From contig CM041776.1 of the NCBI GenBank assembly GCA_023374045.1, forward strand, positions 41,732,171-41,796,170: a stretch of DNA of 64,000 nucleotides, in the 5' to 3' direction. The translations under genes were made by a program, and so were the position numbers. The notes below the pieces were generated by a model. It was not told the origin of the DNA and made no database searches. It worked only from the letters and a program-made list of their open reading frames with translations. Within the stretch, counting starts at the first letter, position 1, and every line of letters begins with the position of its first letter. Of the stretch, positions 49,201-61,536 are shown piece after piece. Origin of the DNA: Limonium bicolor. Its lineage: Eukaryota > Streptophyta > Magnoliopsida > Caryophyllales > Plumbaginaceae.

Positions 49201-52087
49201 GAAGCTCATCCCGTCATGATTGGCCCTGAAGGTGGTCTAACTGTTGGGGTTGTTGTCTAAGAAGTAACTCTCGAGCGAGGTCGGGTTGGTGATTGGCTCC
49301 TGGATTTTGGATTTTAGGGAGTGACAACTCCCGCATGGTAGCCCCACGATATGGAAACGACTGCACTCTTCTTCTTCTTCTTTTTTTTCAATCATTCAGG
49401 TCACTGGTGCCCATGGTGATTCTGGGTTTGGAAAAGGCTCAAACTCTCTGGTGTTCTTCACCATCCTATTGAAGATTAGTTTGGAGGTTGAGATATTGGG
49501 ATGAAGGCTGGTGTGTGGCAAGTGATGATGAAACACGTGAGTGCGTGATGCTCGTGAGTGTGGACGAGATTCATGTATTGCTGATGATTTTGGACTGACT
49601 GTAAGTGCATGTGACCTTTTTGTCATGAATGCAATGCATGCTTTTTTGTTTTGTGCTCGATTGCATTCTGTTGATGTTGTTTATTTAGGGGATGCCTCCT
49701 GTAGATACCGTGAATTCTCACCCCATAAAGCAAAGTTGATGAATGATATATAACTGTGAGGAGTCGTTCCTTATTCATTCTTCTCTTTATTCGTGCATGC
49801 CAAAAGAAACCAAGTTTTGGAAAACAGTTTTGAAAACGTGTGCTTTCAAAGTGGTGGATTTTCTCAATATGAATTTTGATGCCTGGTCATTCGCAAAGAA
49901 AGTAGGGAGTGGGGAACCCTATACACATTGATCTAAACAAATTCAAAGGGAATGTATAAACCTATACACAAAGTCTATTTAGAAATTGACAAGAGAGAAA
50001 AGAATGCTAGGGAAAACCTATACATCAATTCTAAAAGTCATTAAATGGGGGAGTTTGAGCTTACAAACTTCTCTCGAATTCTTCTGCTCCGTCTTCGAGC
50101 TTCTGACTGACTACTCATTCATGCTCTGGTGTTGAATAAATGCTCACTCGTCTTCAGGCTCTTGATTGGCCGTTTGCTCGTCTTCGGGCTCTTGCTTCGA
50201 AGTGGTACTATGATCATACAGAACGGGTTGGTGTTCTTCTACTCTCAACAGTTTGAACTCGAACAGGTGTTCCTAATCTTCTTGTCGCTTGATCCAGGTT
50301 GGTACACCTCTGATTTTGTATTTGAACGGTTGGTGACAGTCTTCTTGTTGCTCGGCTAGCTCCACGGGTTGGTGCGCTTCGGGCTTTCAGCTTGATCCGC
50401 GTAGTCAATCTTCATGTTGCTTCACTTGCTCCGACGATGGGAATGAGGGATATTTTTGAGAAAGGAAAGGTGAATGATCGAGCACAGAATCTTATGTGAA
50501 AATCCACCACTTTTGTGAAAACACGAAATGACTAGAACGCTCCACGGTAATGACCGCTGCTCTTGAAGGTGGGCAGAACTTCAAAAATAGCGGGTCACGA
50601 CATGGGGACTAAATCATTTATTTGGAAATACGCTTGTGCAAATCAATTTTGAAAACTGGTTTGAAATAATGTTTGGTGAAAAATGTTGTTTGAAATTCAT
50701 TTGTAAAAAGTAGGTTTTCAAAATCTATTTTTTGAAAAATTGTTTTGGAAATAACATTTTAAAGATGAAGTGGCAAGTTTAAAACCGCAAATGTTTATGA
50801 GTAAAAATTAGGTGGGATTCAAATTAAACGAGCTCGTGAGACAGCCTCAAGAAATGTGCAAAAGAGAATTCCGAACATTTTGTAGAACTCAAAACAGATA
50901 GGTTTAAGAAAGTGGTTTGCACACATGTATAGCATAAAGTAAATCGTGGCTATATTTGATGTGGAGTTGTAAGTGTTAATGTTGGGATAATCACTTTCCA
51001 GGTCAATTATGATTTCGTCTCACCGGGGGAACCGTCGTCCCTTCACTATCATCTCTCGGGTTTTTTCTCTGCTATGCCTTTGTGGGGCACGTTATCAAGA
51101 AAGTCCGGAGTGCTTAAGTTCGAAAGGTCAGGACACCCGAGATGATAAGGAAACATACGCCACGGCCAGTGATGATCCGACAACACGCTCACTTTTCGGG
51201 AAACTCGGGGAAGTACTGCATGGGAACAGGTCTCTCGTCATCTGCACGGTCAGGTGTGTCTAAAGTCCAAATTATTCACTGACTACGTTGTGCCATGTAT
51301 GGGTATCCGGTAAATACGGGATCCTCTATGGACGTGTAGCGTGACAATGGGCTTTAGAGACACCCGTGGTGCAGAGGAACAATGGAGAGCTGAGCCCATG
51401 CAATCTTCAAGGTAAGGCAAAGAGGTGGTCAGACAGGCGGCATTCAAGGGGGTAACTACCCATAAGCCCATCTTAGACACTGGACTAGGCAGCTGGACAC
51501 TGAAGGCTCAGAGTTCACTATATGCTGGCTTTGACTCAAAAAGGTAAGTGTTGAAGGATCATGAGTTTTCAAGGCGTAGATACTACGATCATACCGCCTC
51601 GTGTGCATAGTCCTTACTGCGAAGGGCATCTGCTCATGGGGAATCAATTGTGGACCAATGTTTATCCCGCCCGCAAATATTAAGGGTGACACAGAGGAAT
51701 GCATGTCCTAAGCTACCCTATGCACCCACCTCAGGACTATTCCTAACAGTTCAATATCACAACCAAAAAGCGATAAATAAATACACAGGCAAAGAGAGAG
51801 AGAAGTTAGACCCCTAATGGGCCCACCTACCTGAAGTGCCTGCAAATTAGTCTAGCATAATCACACAATTGTGTAGCAAGCGAAGCACACATGGCGAGCA
51901 AAGTTGAGCATAAGCTACACACTCTCATCCCAGCTATCCTCACCAATCACACTCTGAGTGTGGAGTAGAGTAATCCTAATGGCTTTCGAAATGAATCTCT
52001 TGAAGGTTCTGAAAGAAGTGGGGAAATCCCGACAATTTTGAATGGAGTTCAGTCTTCCTTGAGTTTGAGAAAAACTTACTCAAGTTT

Positions 52088-52105
52088 TCCCCAGCAGAGT
52101 CGCCA
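52088..52105 (-). other. Primer binding site next to LTR C
   Basis: Identical to the site at 39773-39790, three bases from the LTR end. Confidence 0.8.
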
Positions 52106-52108
52106 TTC

Positions 52109-55100
52109 TGTGGAGGGTGATTTTTCGGTATGAGGGGGGGTCTATCTAAATATGGTCTGACTAAAGTCTAGATCCTAGAAATGCCATTCTGTGGGGGTGA
52201 AAACCCGTTATTCTGGCATCCCTCAAATATACTAAATCGTCCGTCTTTCCCAGAAAGCATAAAGGGGAGTGCAAGTGTGCACTACACCCGCTCTCGATGG
52301 GCTCCACGCGGACTTATGCCCTAAGGGCGGAATTGACTAGAGTCGCCACCTAGTTTAACCTAAGGAACTAGGAAGGGAGGATAAGGGTTCTAAGAACCGT
52401 TGGTTGACTCTGAGATTGTTGCCTATGGATAGGACTTATCTGGTCATTTCAGAGATTCTGTGTGGGTTCGCACTGGGTTACACCCCTCGGAAGTGGCAAT
52501 GACCACAACCTTGGATTGGTGCCCAGGAAACCTCGGTCTCCAATTGTCGGGACTACCTTCTTTCAAAACCTTTTTAGAGAGATTCATTTAAAGCCAAGGA
52601 TAGATTAGGACGGGAAGAGAGAAAGAGATAGGATGAGGCGAGCTTTTTTGCCAAGCTTGCACCAAGGAGAGGAATTGCTGAATTCGGATGAGTATTTAGG
52701 AAGAGTCTGAGGTTGGGTGAATAGACAAAACTTGGAGTGTGATGGTTTGAAGTCAGTGAGAGCCGAAGGAGGTTCGAGTGTTTTGAGAGATATAAGAGCC
52801 ACCTTAGAGGGGGAAAAAGGTTTTTTTATTGGAATGGGGTCGCACCCTAGATGGGCTGCCTACGTACTCAACTCCCTGTTGAGATCAGACCTTACGTAGT
52901 TCACGTTTTGGAGATTTGGGAGTTTTGGGGTTTTTGAAGGAATTGAGGTTTTGACCTTTTGGGTCTTTGAAGGGTCAAAGAGGTTTGGTGGTCGTTTTTG
53001 TGAGGTTTGACAGATTGTCTGGTTCATTTTGGAGTTTGAGGTGTGAGAGTCTGTGAGATGCTCAACTCTATGGGACATTTAGATTCTTGAAATGATGAAG
53101 TCTGTGAGACGCTCGGGTCTGTGAGATGTTTGAGGTTTGAAAGGGTTATCAAATTTCAAGAGGTTTGGCTTTTTGAGGAGCTAAAGATTTTTGAAGTGTT
53201 TGAATTTGATGAGTCTATTGAGATGTTCAAATCTGGTGAACTGCGGAGACATTCGAGTCTGTTGAGCTGTTGAGACGGTCGAGTCTATTGAGCTGTTGAG
53301 ACGGTGGAGTCTGTTGAGCTGTGGAGACGGTCGAGTCTGTTGAGCTGTTGAGACATTCGAGTCTGTTGAGATGTTCGAGTCTGTTTGGAATTATTTGGGA
53401 TTGAAATGAAATTGAATTGGATTGAGTTTGAATTGAAATGGATTGGGTTGAATTGAATTGAAATGAATCAAATTTGAGTTGAATTTGGGCTGAATTGGGC
53501 TTTTAGAGAATGGGCCAGATTGGCCCTAGAAAAATGGGCTGGATTGGGCCTTAGAAGTTGGACCGGATTGGACCTTGAAATATGGGCCAGATTGGGCCTT
53601 GAAATTGGGCCGAGTTTGGGCCTTGAAATATGGGCCAGATTTGGCTTTGGAAAGCGGGCCAGGTTGGGACCTCAAAACATAGACCAGGTTGAGCCTTAGA
53701 AAGAAGGCCGGGTTGGGCCTTAGAAAACAGGCCAGGTTTGAACCTAAAAATGTGGGCCAAGTTGGGCTTTTTGGTTTGTTCCTCGAATTGGGCTTTAAAT
53801 TGGGCTTCAATTGAATTTGGTTATTGGGCCTCAAATTGGATGATTTGAAGTTCGGATTGATACTGAATTGGAATGAATTTTGAATTGTGTATGAAGAGTG
53901 TTTGATGAGTGAGTGAGAAAGATTGCTTTTGAAATGTGTTTGACGTTGGAGCATGAGAAAGATTGGATTTGGAGGGTGTTCGATGAGTGAGTAGGGGGAT
54001 GATTGATTTTGAAGTGTGTTTGATGAAAGAGTGTGAAAGAGATTGATTTTGCAATGTGTTGGAGGAGAGAGATTGGTTTGAAGGGTGTTAGATGAGAGAG
54101 ATTGGTTTGAAGGGTGTTAGATGAGAGAGATTGGTTTGAAGGGTGTTAGATGAGAGAGATTGGTTCTGTGAGTGTTTGATGAGAGAGTGGTTTGAAGGGT
54201 GTTCAATGAGAAATTGATTTGAAATTGAATTTTTGGGCTGAATTTGGAAATGAATTTTGGGTTTTGAATTGGATGTTTATTGATTGAAACGAATCATTGA
54301 TTGTGAGTTTTATTGTGACATTTAAGGATTGTTTGGAAAGTTTTTTTTTTTAGGAGAGATGTTTCCCACAAACAGGTACTACGACCCTCGGGTACTATGA
54401 CCTTAATGTGGGCAACATCTATGAATGGTCCTAGGGCTTTTCTAAACTGGACTTGATATGTCCAAAAATTAAGTGGGTAGACCTGAAGGCTATTCTATGG
54501 CTACATGTGCTAAACCAATCTAGCAGCTTATAAAACGAAACTAACAAATAAAACGCACAATGTATAATAGAACCGAACATGTATAAACAAGCATTCAAAA
54601 ATATGTAAAAAAATAGACAGAGTAAAAATGATCAAGCCGACAAATACAAAAAATTATGAAATCCAAGACTATGCTAGATAGCACAACTAATAGACAAATT
54701 ACAACTCATGATAACAAATTAAAGTGTTGAATTAAAATGCTGAATTAAAGTGCTAAATTAAAAGAGCTGCTATGGGGGGTCGCATCGACGCCGCCTCACT
54801 TGAGCTATAGGATCAGCAAAGTGCACCAACCGTTACACGTGTTTGAAGTGAAGACCCCGGTAGTCCTAGCCAAACTCCAGTTCCTTAGCTAACCAGGTTT
54901 CCCAAGGTTTCCATTCCTCGAGCATTATGTACATGTCATGGAACACAACCAAGAGAGGCACAATACATCAGTCAAGAGAACGGAGGGAGGTTGGGATGTG
55001 TGCAATGGGATCATACGGCCCCTCTCAATGGGAGGAAAGGGGGCATCTAATCATCTCCCACACCCCAACCGAGAACATAGAAAGAGTTTCAAGCTGCCAA

Positions 55101-57693
55101 CAAATGCTAGATGTAAGATAATCACGCATCGGGGTTGCTACTCAAATTAATTCGTCATCTTAGATTATGACTCAAACCGAAGTGTAGTATCAAAGGGGTG
55201 AAATTATGAGTCATGTGGATCATACCTAGAAGGGTTTATCATTTCCCTCTAAGATGAAAAACAAATTAATAGGGACCAACCAGCCAATGATGTTTCTTAA
55301 CAATTATAGCAGAGGGCAACTATAACTCGATTCATGTTCATATCTACGCGAGGGACAAGTTATACTAGTCTCAAATCATTTCCAAACCATATCAATGCGC
55401 AAGGGACATTTAATATCAAAGGCAATTGAAACATGGTAAAGGTCAAAAGATAGGATTTCCAAACCCATGACGAAGTATCAATCCCAAACGCATCAGCATA
55501 GCCCGTGACCAAACTTCGAGTCAAGCAAGTGCAGCCATCAGCCAAACTGGCCCATACCCAACGGAACACGTATACCTCGGTCAAAGATGAAGCCAAAGGA
55601 TAATAAGCAGGTCACGGTTAATAAATATCACAGGGGCAAGTGATAATGTCAAAGCAACACAATTTTCATAACATCAATGCGCCAAGGATAAAATAATTGC
55701 TAGAGGCAGATTTCCAAACCAAATGAGGCAGCGTCAAGCCCAAAGCGTAACCGCCTGGTCAAATTGTTAAACCCAAAATCGAATCCAGCCAAGCGAGTCC
55801 AACTCAAGTTTCACCAATTTTTGTACCTCAGTCGCGTAAGAAATCAAGACAGGAGAAATGCATCGCAAGTTAAATCAGACCCGATTACGAATGAGACCAA
55901 TAAGCTCATAACGTATCGAACCGACATCTAACACATCGAGAAGTCACGCATTACTGAAACAGAACTCAATGTCGTTCGATATAGTGATAAGATGATCCGC
56001 AGTGATAGGATCATGACCAGAAGCTCAATCTCAACAACGGCAGGGTACATTAGAAGAAACCCCACACCTTCTCAGGCTAAGATCAATCAGCAGAAACGAA
56101 GAATCGCCATACAAGAATAGATCGAATGTCCTCCCGCGATCGAGACCCAGCCACAATAGAACACCACAATTCAAAGTATACAGGAGCCCACAGGCAAACA
56201 AACGCGATCAATCTAGCACAGTTCTCACATACACAGACCAAATCAACATGGATATGAGTCACGAGGGATAAAATTGAAGTAAACTCAGAATATGAGCAGG
56301 AAATTAACTGGCTAATACTGAAGTTGACAATAGTTCTGTCTCAGATTAGACAGCAAACGTTACAGAGACCAAAAAATAGAAGGCGACAGACAGAAAGGAA
56401 GCCAAACCGTGCGAAATTTCTGGATTCAGACAAGCAACTCCATTTAGGAGAAAGATGAATCACACTTACAACCTGATTTGGTTGAATAAGGCAATAGAAG
56501 TGAGCAATCTCCACGTACTGAAGCCAAGGCCGGAAAGCTTCAACGAACGCCACCGACAAACCCAAAAGGCCGGGAAAGGGGTCGGGGCCAGAATTAATTG
56601 GGACCAAGTGAAATCCTCTAATACAAATCGACAGTTACACAATATCAGTGGAATCGAAACCCAAAACAAACATATGAGCATAGCAGAGCATAGGCGGTAG
56701 TCACGCTCTTTGGGATTCGGTTACTTATCGTGAAAGGAACGAGAGGAGTGGAGCATTTTTTGAAGAGGAAGAAGGTCAATCCAGAGAGGATCGAGAGTGC
56801 GGCTGGCTCTTGTTTTCTTCTCGATTATTAGAGGGTGGCGATGGAGAGAGGATTTCTAGGGTTTCCTGGTTTTTTTCAGATCGACCAAGATGGAGGCGGG
56901 TTAAGCAGCAGCCGAGGGAATCGAAAGCTCTGGTGAAGTAAGCGTGAGAGGATACGATTTTTGTGATGATTCTCGACGGAAGCACCGAAAATCAGGGGTG
57001 GACGGCGATTGTTGAAGAAAAGAAAGAGGGAGGATCGTTGTGGCTTGAGGGAGGTCACCACTGGTAATCGAGTGATGAAGGACATGGGTGTTTTTCTGGG
57101 TGAAGAAGAAAGTCCTGGCGGAAGAGACAGCGGGTGAAGAAGACGATCGATCTCCGCCCTCGTCCCCACTGTAGGGTTTTTTAAGGACTCTTTATCATAC
57201 AGTACTAGGTTTTTTCTTAAAATAAGGGCCAACCGTTTTTATATGGGCCCAAATAGATAAAAAATGGCTTTATTTTGGAGTAATGGGCTGAAAAAATCGG
57301 ACCCAACTGGGAGGGGCTGGGCTTGGTCCATCCGATGTGGAAAAACAAAATAGAAATGAGAATTGCTCTCACCCTGATTCGACCCGGTACCACCAGCCTC
57401 CTCATTACATGCCTTAACCAATTGAACTATAACAGCATCCGGTAAGCGAATACAAAATAGTATAAAATAACATAGTAAAATAAGTAAACAAGGAGGGACG
57501 GGTTTGAAATCGGACTGTGGTCGGAAATTCATTTTTGAAAAATCTTGTTCTTATGAAATGCTTTGAAAAGATTATAAAACCATGGTTTCGTTTTAGCACG
57601 CACGCTAATGTGTTTTGAAAAAAAGAAAGGCGACGACCCCTCTTATTATTTCGGAATTTGCTGCTTATGGGGTGAGAATTTTTGGTGTCTACA
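52109..57693 (-). repeat. LTR C of the tandem element (5585 bp), outer 5' LTR
   Basis: Ends as in A and B. It shares the clustered variants of B at 57150-57450 and those of A at 56400-56780. Between about 55020 and 56250 it shows many single-base losses compared with both other LTRs. ATCAT follows at 57694-57698. Confidence 0.93.
57359..57441 (-). other. tRNA-like module in LTR C
   Basis: Box A TAGTTCAATTGG is intact. The box B region reads GGGTCGAATC, with one base missing compared with LTR B. Confidence 0.55.
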
Positions 57694-57698
57694 ATCAT

Positions 57699-57736
57699 GG
57701 ACTCAAATTCTGTTGTCAGATGAGGACTAGTGGACC
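57699..57736 (-). pseudogene. pol: 38-bp scrap of copia reverse transcriptase between two insertions
   Basis: This short piece lies between the outer target duplication of the tandem element and the MITE; 57729-57736 is the MITE target duplication. Translated on the minus strand it continues the copia frame after FGST with SPHLTTEFES, and one ATCAT copy joins it in phase to 27488. It fixes the order of the pieces. Confidence 0.85.
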
Positions 57737-58714
57737 CAGGGGCGGAGCCAGAATTTGATAGTTAGGGGGGCCAAAAATATTTTAATAAATATTATATTTA
57801 ATTATTAATAAAAATATAAACAAATTACATTGTACAAAATTATATATATATATAAAAATGATAGGTAAATATGTGCAATTATCAAAATATATAAGTAAAT
57901 GTCATAGATATTTTAGCATGATAAAAGAAAGTATTATATTAGGAAATGAAAATTGTTATTATCTATATGATACAAATTCTAAATAAAAAAATAAGTCATT
58001 AAATGATGGTACTAATTAATAACTTAGCAAGTCTTTGAAACCTATACATTAATCCAAGAAAAATCGTTGATAAACTTAAATAGAAATCTAACTTACAACA
58101 TATACTAACTATTTTAACTTAAAAAGGACCAAATTGCTCTCTAATTGCTAAAAAAATATTTTAAAAATTACTGATAATCATCAAATGATTAAGAATTCAT
58201 GCAGGTGTAATGAAAATGAGAAACTACACTGAAGTTTTATTCCCAGTTGATCTAATAGTGTTAAAAATAATATATTATTTTCTACACTTGGCCTAGTTTT
58301 ATAAAATAAATTGTTTCTTAGAAAATATTATAAATATAATTATCATTGGATAGTCAAAATAAAATTTGATAAATGAAATCAATAATGAAAAATAAAAAGG
58401 CTTTTTGTTTATTTTTTTAAATTATAAAGAGTGGCTAGTCAAACATTGTCGTGGGTAGAGTAATTAGAAAGATAAAAAAACAAATTTTCAAAGAAAAAAC
58501 ATATAGTAATTAAGGATATTTCATACTTAGTTAGATGACATTTTATTGGAGTTTGTTAGATTAAAATCAACATAAAATATGACTGAATAGTCATATTCTA
58601 TCACACATTATTTATAACTATAAAAATTTATTTTACACTATAATACTATCACATTTTTTTTCAAAATGTTGGAGGGGCCAAGCCCCCCTAACTCTAGGTA
58701 TGGCTCCGCCACTG
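57737..58714. mobile_element. hAT-type MITE (978 bp) inserted in copia reverse transcriptase
   Basis: The ends are imperfect inverted repeats: CAGGGGCGGAGCCAGAA at the left and the complement CAGTGGCGGAGCCATAC at the right, each followed further in by TTAGGGGGGC. The 8-bp target duplication AGTGGACC is at 57729-57736 and 58715-58722. The interior is very AT-rich with no transposase frame. Eight-base duplications and CAG(G/T)G-type ends point to the hAT superfamily. It would depend on a transposase encoded elsewhere. Confidence 0.92.
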
Positions 58715-58722
58715 AGTGGACC

Positions 58723-59580
58723 CGAAGACAATGTCATCAACATATATCTGTATCAGAAGCTTGTCCATTCCACACTGTTTGATAAACAAACTGCGATCAA
58801 CATGGCCCCGTACAAACTGTTGGCTAACAAGAAAGGAAGTTAATCTTTCATACCACGCCCTAGGTACTTGCTTAAGACCATATAAAGCCTTTTTTAACCG
58901 GTAGACATGAGTAGGATAGATAGGATCTTCAAAACCCGGTGGTTGAGAAACATATACCTCTTCCTTGAGATGTCCATTTAAGAAGGCACATTTGACGTCC
59001 ATCTGGTAGAGTGTGAACCTGTGTAAAGTGGCAAAGGCAATAAGCAAGCGAATAGCTTCAAGGCGTGCTACTGGAGCATAAGTTTCATCAAAGTCCAATC
59101 CCTCCTGTTGATTATACCCTTTGGCAACTAATCGAGCTTTATTCCGAGATATCTGACCATTGGAGTCCAGCTTATTACGAAAAACCCGCTTTGTTCCTAT
59201 GACATTCTGATTTTCGGGTTTCTCGACAAGTTCCCATACCTCATTTCTTACAAATTCATTAAACTCCTCATGCATAGCATTTATCCAACTTTCATGTTCT
59301 AATGTCTCCTTCGCAGTCTTTGGCTCTACTGTCGACACAAAACCAAAGAAAGCACAAAACGTTTGTGCATTCGATCGGGTTTGAACCCCTGAGTTTATAT
59401 CGGACAAAATATTGTTAATCTCTATACCTGGGGCATTTCGAGATGTCAGACGATGTGTGACCCCGGCCTCCTGGTTCACAGCTGGTGGTAAATCGATGTG
59501 TTCTGGTGGTATAGCTTCTGAGTTCTGAGCTGATAAGGGAAGAGTTTCAGTCCTCACTACTTCTTCTTCTGATTCGGCTC
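58723..59580 (-). pseudogene. pol: Copia reverse transcriptase, central part (pol fragment)
   Basis: About 286 open codons on the minus strand hold the classical copia reverse transcriptase: [54 protein letters not shown] with [36 protein letters not shown] and the catalytic [11 protein letters not shown]. The frame is intact here, without stops. It is cut at its downstream end by the MITE, and upstream it runs into the N gap, so integrase, protease and gag are not seen. Residues predicted across the Ns, and any Met beyond them, are artefacts. Confidence 0.93.
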
Positions 59581-60080
59581 NNNNNNNNNNNNNNNNNNNN
59601 NNNNNNNNNNNNNNNNNNNNNNNNNNNNNNNNNNNNNNNNNNNNNNNNNNNNNNNNNNNNNNNNNNNNNNNNNNNNNNNNNNNNNNNNNNNNNNNNNNNN
59701 NNNNNNNNNNNNNNNNNNNNNNNNNNNNNNNNNNNNNNNNNNNNNNNNNNNNNNNNNNNNNNNNNNNNNNNNNNNNNNNNNNNNNNNNNNNNNNNNNNNN
59801 NNNNNNNNNNNNNNNNNNNNNNNNNNNNNNNNNNNNNNNNNNNNNNNNNNNNNNNNNNNNNNNNNNNNNNNNNNNNNNNNNNNNNNNNNNNNNNNNNNNN
59901 NNNNNNNNNNNNNNNNNNNNNNNNNNNNNNNNNNNNNNNNNNNNNNNNNNNNNNNNNNNNNNNNNNNNNNNNNNNNNNNNNNNNNNNNNNNNNNNNNNNN
60001 NNNNNNNNNNNNNNNNNNNNNNNNNNNNNNNNNNNNNNNNNNNNNNNNNNNNNNNNNNNNNNNNNNNNNNNNNNNNNNNN
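59581..60080. other. Assembly gap, 500 N
   Basis: Exactly 500 unknown bases, a round number that suggests a placeholder of unknown true length. Different elements lie on its two sides. Confidence 0.98.
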
Positions 60081-61536
60081 TACAGTGCACTCACAATGTT
60101 TATCTCTCACGATTACTGATTCTTGAATCCTGGGTGTTGGATATGAGGTCTGATTCTGCAGCCTTCTTTATTATTTATGTGTAACTGGAATGTTCTAAGG
60201 TAATCTCAAGGTTTACGGTTTTCATTCTCTAACAAAAGCGTATTATCTCTCTAATAAGTGAAAGCCCTTTTTGAGGGGTTTATTCCCACTCATGGTCTCT
60301 CAACAAGGAGAGGTATCCCCACCCTAAAAGGAATGGTTCGTTCTCCGCCCCTGTCAATGTACTATCTCATTATTCTCATTGGTGCCCTTTCCTGGAAATT
60401 CTTCCACAATTAACTTACAGGTTTTACAACCGTTCACATCTATGAATTATGGTTCATTCATGGCTTAAATAAGCTCTCTTACAACTTATTGCACCTCGGG
60501 CTCTGATGTGGTTAACATCCTTGGCTCGTAGGCTCTTAGTGTTTAATGTCTTAGTTCCTTACTTGTACTCTTACTCATCTGTAGGTTATCCTCATAAGAT
60601 TCTAGCTCTTTGGATTCTCTTAACCGTTAGGTTACATATTAATTGTACAACCGGGTTTCATGGCAAGTTGTTGCACCCTGCTCCCGCTATGGAAGTTTGT
60701 TCAGGTGATCTGAGGTTACTTAGTGTCTGTGATAATTCTGTTGTTTTCATATACACGCACCTTTTAACAATTACGGATCAGTTTGTATTTGGCATCTGCC
60801 CTTCGGTATCTAAGTAGGATATTTATCCTGTCGTCTTATGCTTCCATCTCAACGCTTCGTTCAACTTCCGTTGACTACGCCACCCATTGATGATCGTTCA
60901 TACTTGGGTGTTAATGAGGTAGGCAACCAATACTAACCGTCATTTATGAGTTTGTTCGGCTCGACTATGCCCACTCTATGGGGGTAGTCCTCTGAGCTTT
61001 CCTCTTTCGGGGTTATATGTCTTTAACCCTTGGTAGATTACTGCTCAAGTTTATTCCCTCTGTCCCTGTTTTCGGGGTTTACTAACATATTCAACGAAGA
61101 TGGTTGTTATTGGTGTTCTTAATGGTCATCTCGGGAGTTCTATCCCGTTCCTGCTGGAAGTCGTTCTATCGACTGCCTTCATTATATCTCTTACTACATT
61201 CCTTGTATATTATTGCTTATATAATGTTTTGCTCGGATCACTGAGCGATCTCTTAGGTTCCTCTCTTTGAGGTTCAGGATTGGTGTTCTTACCGTGCTGT
61301 CAATTGTTACTGTAGTAGGTTGTATTGTTGTTAGAATTTTATACCATTAGTATTCCGTCCAAGTTCAGCTCCCTGCTGACTGGTGTGTCGGCTCATCTTA
61401 TCATGGTCAGGCCGTCAGGCCTTTCCAAGGTCTTATTCTCTCGTTCTTATGGATTTACCATCCGGTATTAAAATGTATTACAGCTGTAGCGTTCTACTAT
61501 CTCGTCATGATGGCTTTCTATGTAGCTTATGGTGGT

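Larger units (their letters stand above)
45392..52108 (-). other. Internal region B of the tandem element, non-coding (6.7 kb)
   Basis: A near-identical second copy of 33075-39793, with polypurine tract at 45392-45405 and primer site at 52088-52105. It has no coding domains. Differences from region A are short indels, repeat-unit changes and few substitutions. Confidence 0.88.
27484..57698 (-). mobile_element. Ogre/Tat-like non-coding LTR element in tandem form LTR-internal-LTR-internal-LTR (30.2 kb)
   Basis: Three LTRs (27489-33074, 39794-45391, 52109-57693) and two internal regions alternate, all in minus orientation. The outermost ends are flanked by ATCAT (27484-27488 and 57694-57698), while the inner junctions lack any target duplication. 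The LTR start TGTAGACACCAAAAATTCTC and primer site TGGCGACTCTGCTGGGGA are those of Ogre/Tat gypsy elements. No gag-pol remains in either internal copy. One insertion followed by unequal recombination between LTRs explains the structure; an assembly duplication is the alternative. Confidence 0.88.

Noticed and set aside
59547..60110. Open frames of 177-466 residues running through the N gap
   Set aside because: Ns were translated as unknown residues. The apparent start codons lie in LARD sequence on the far side of the gap. Only 58723-59580 is real coding sequence.
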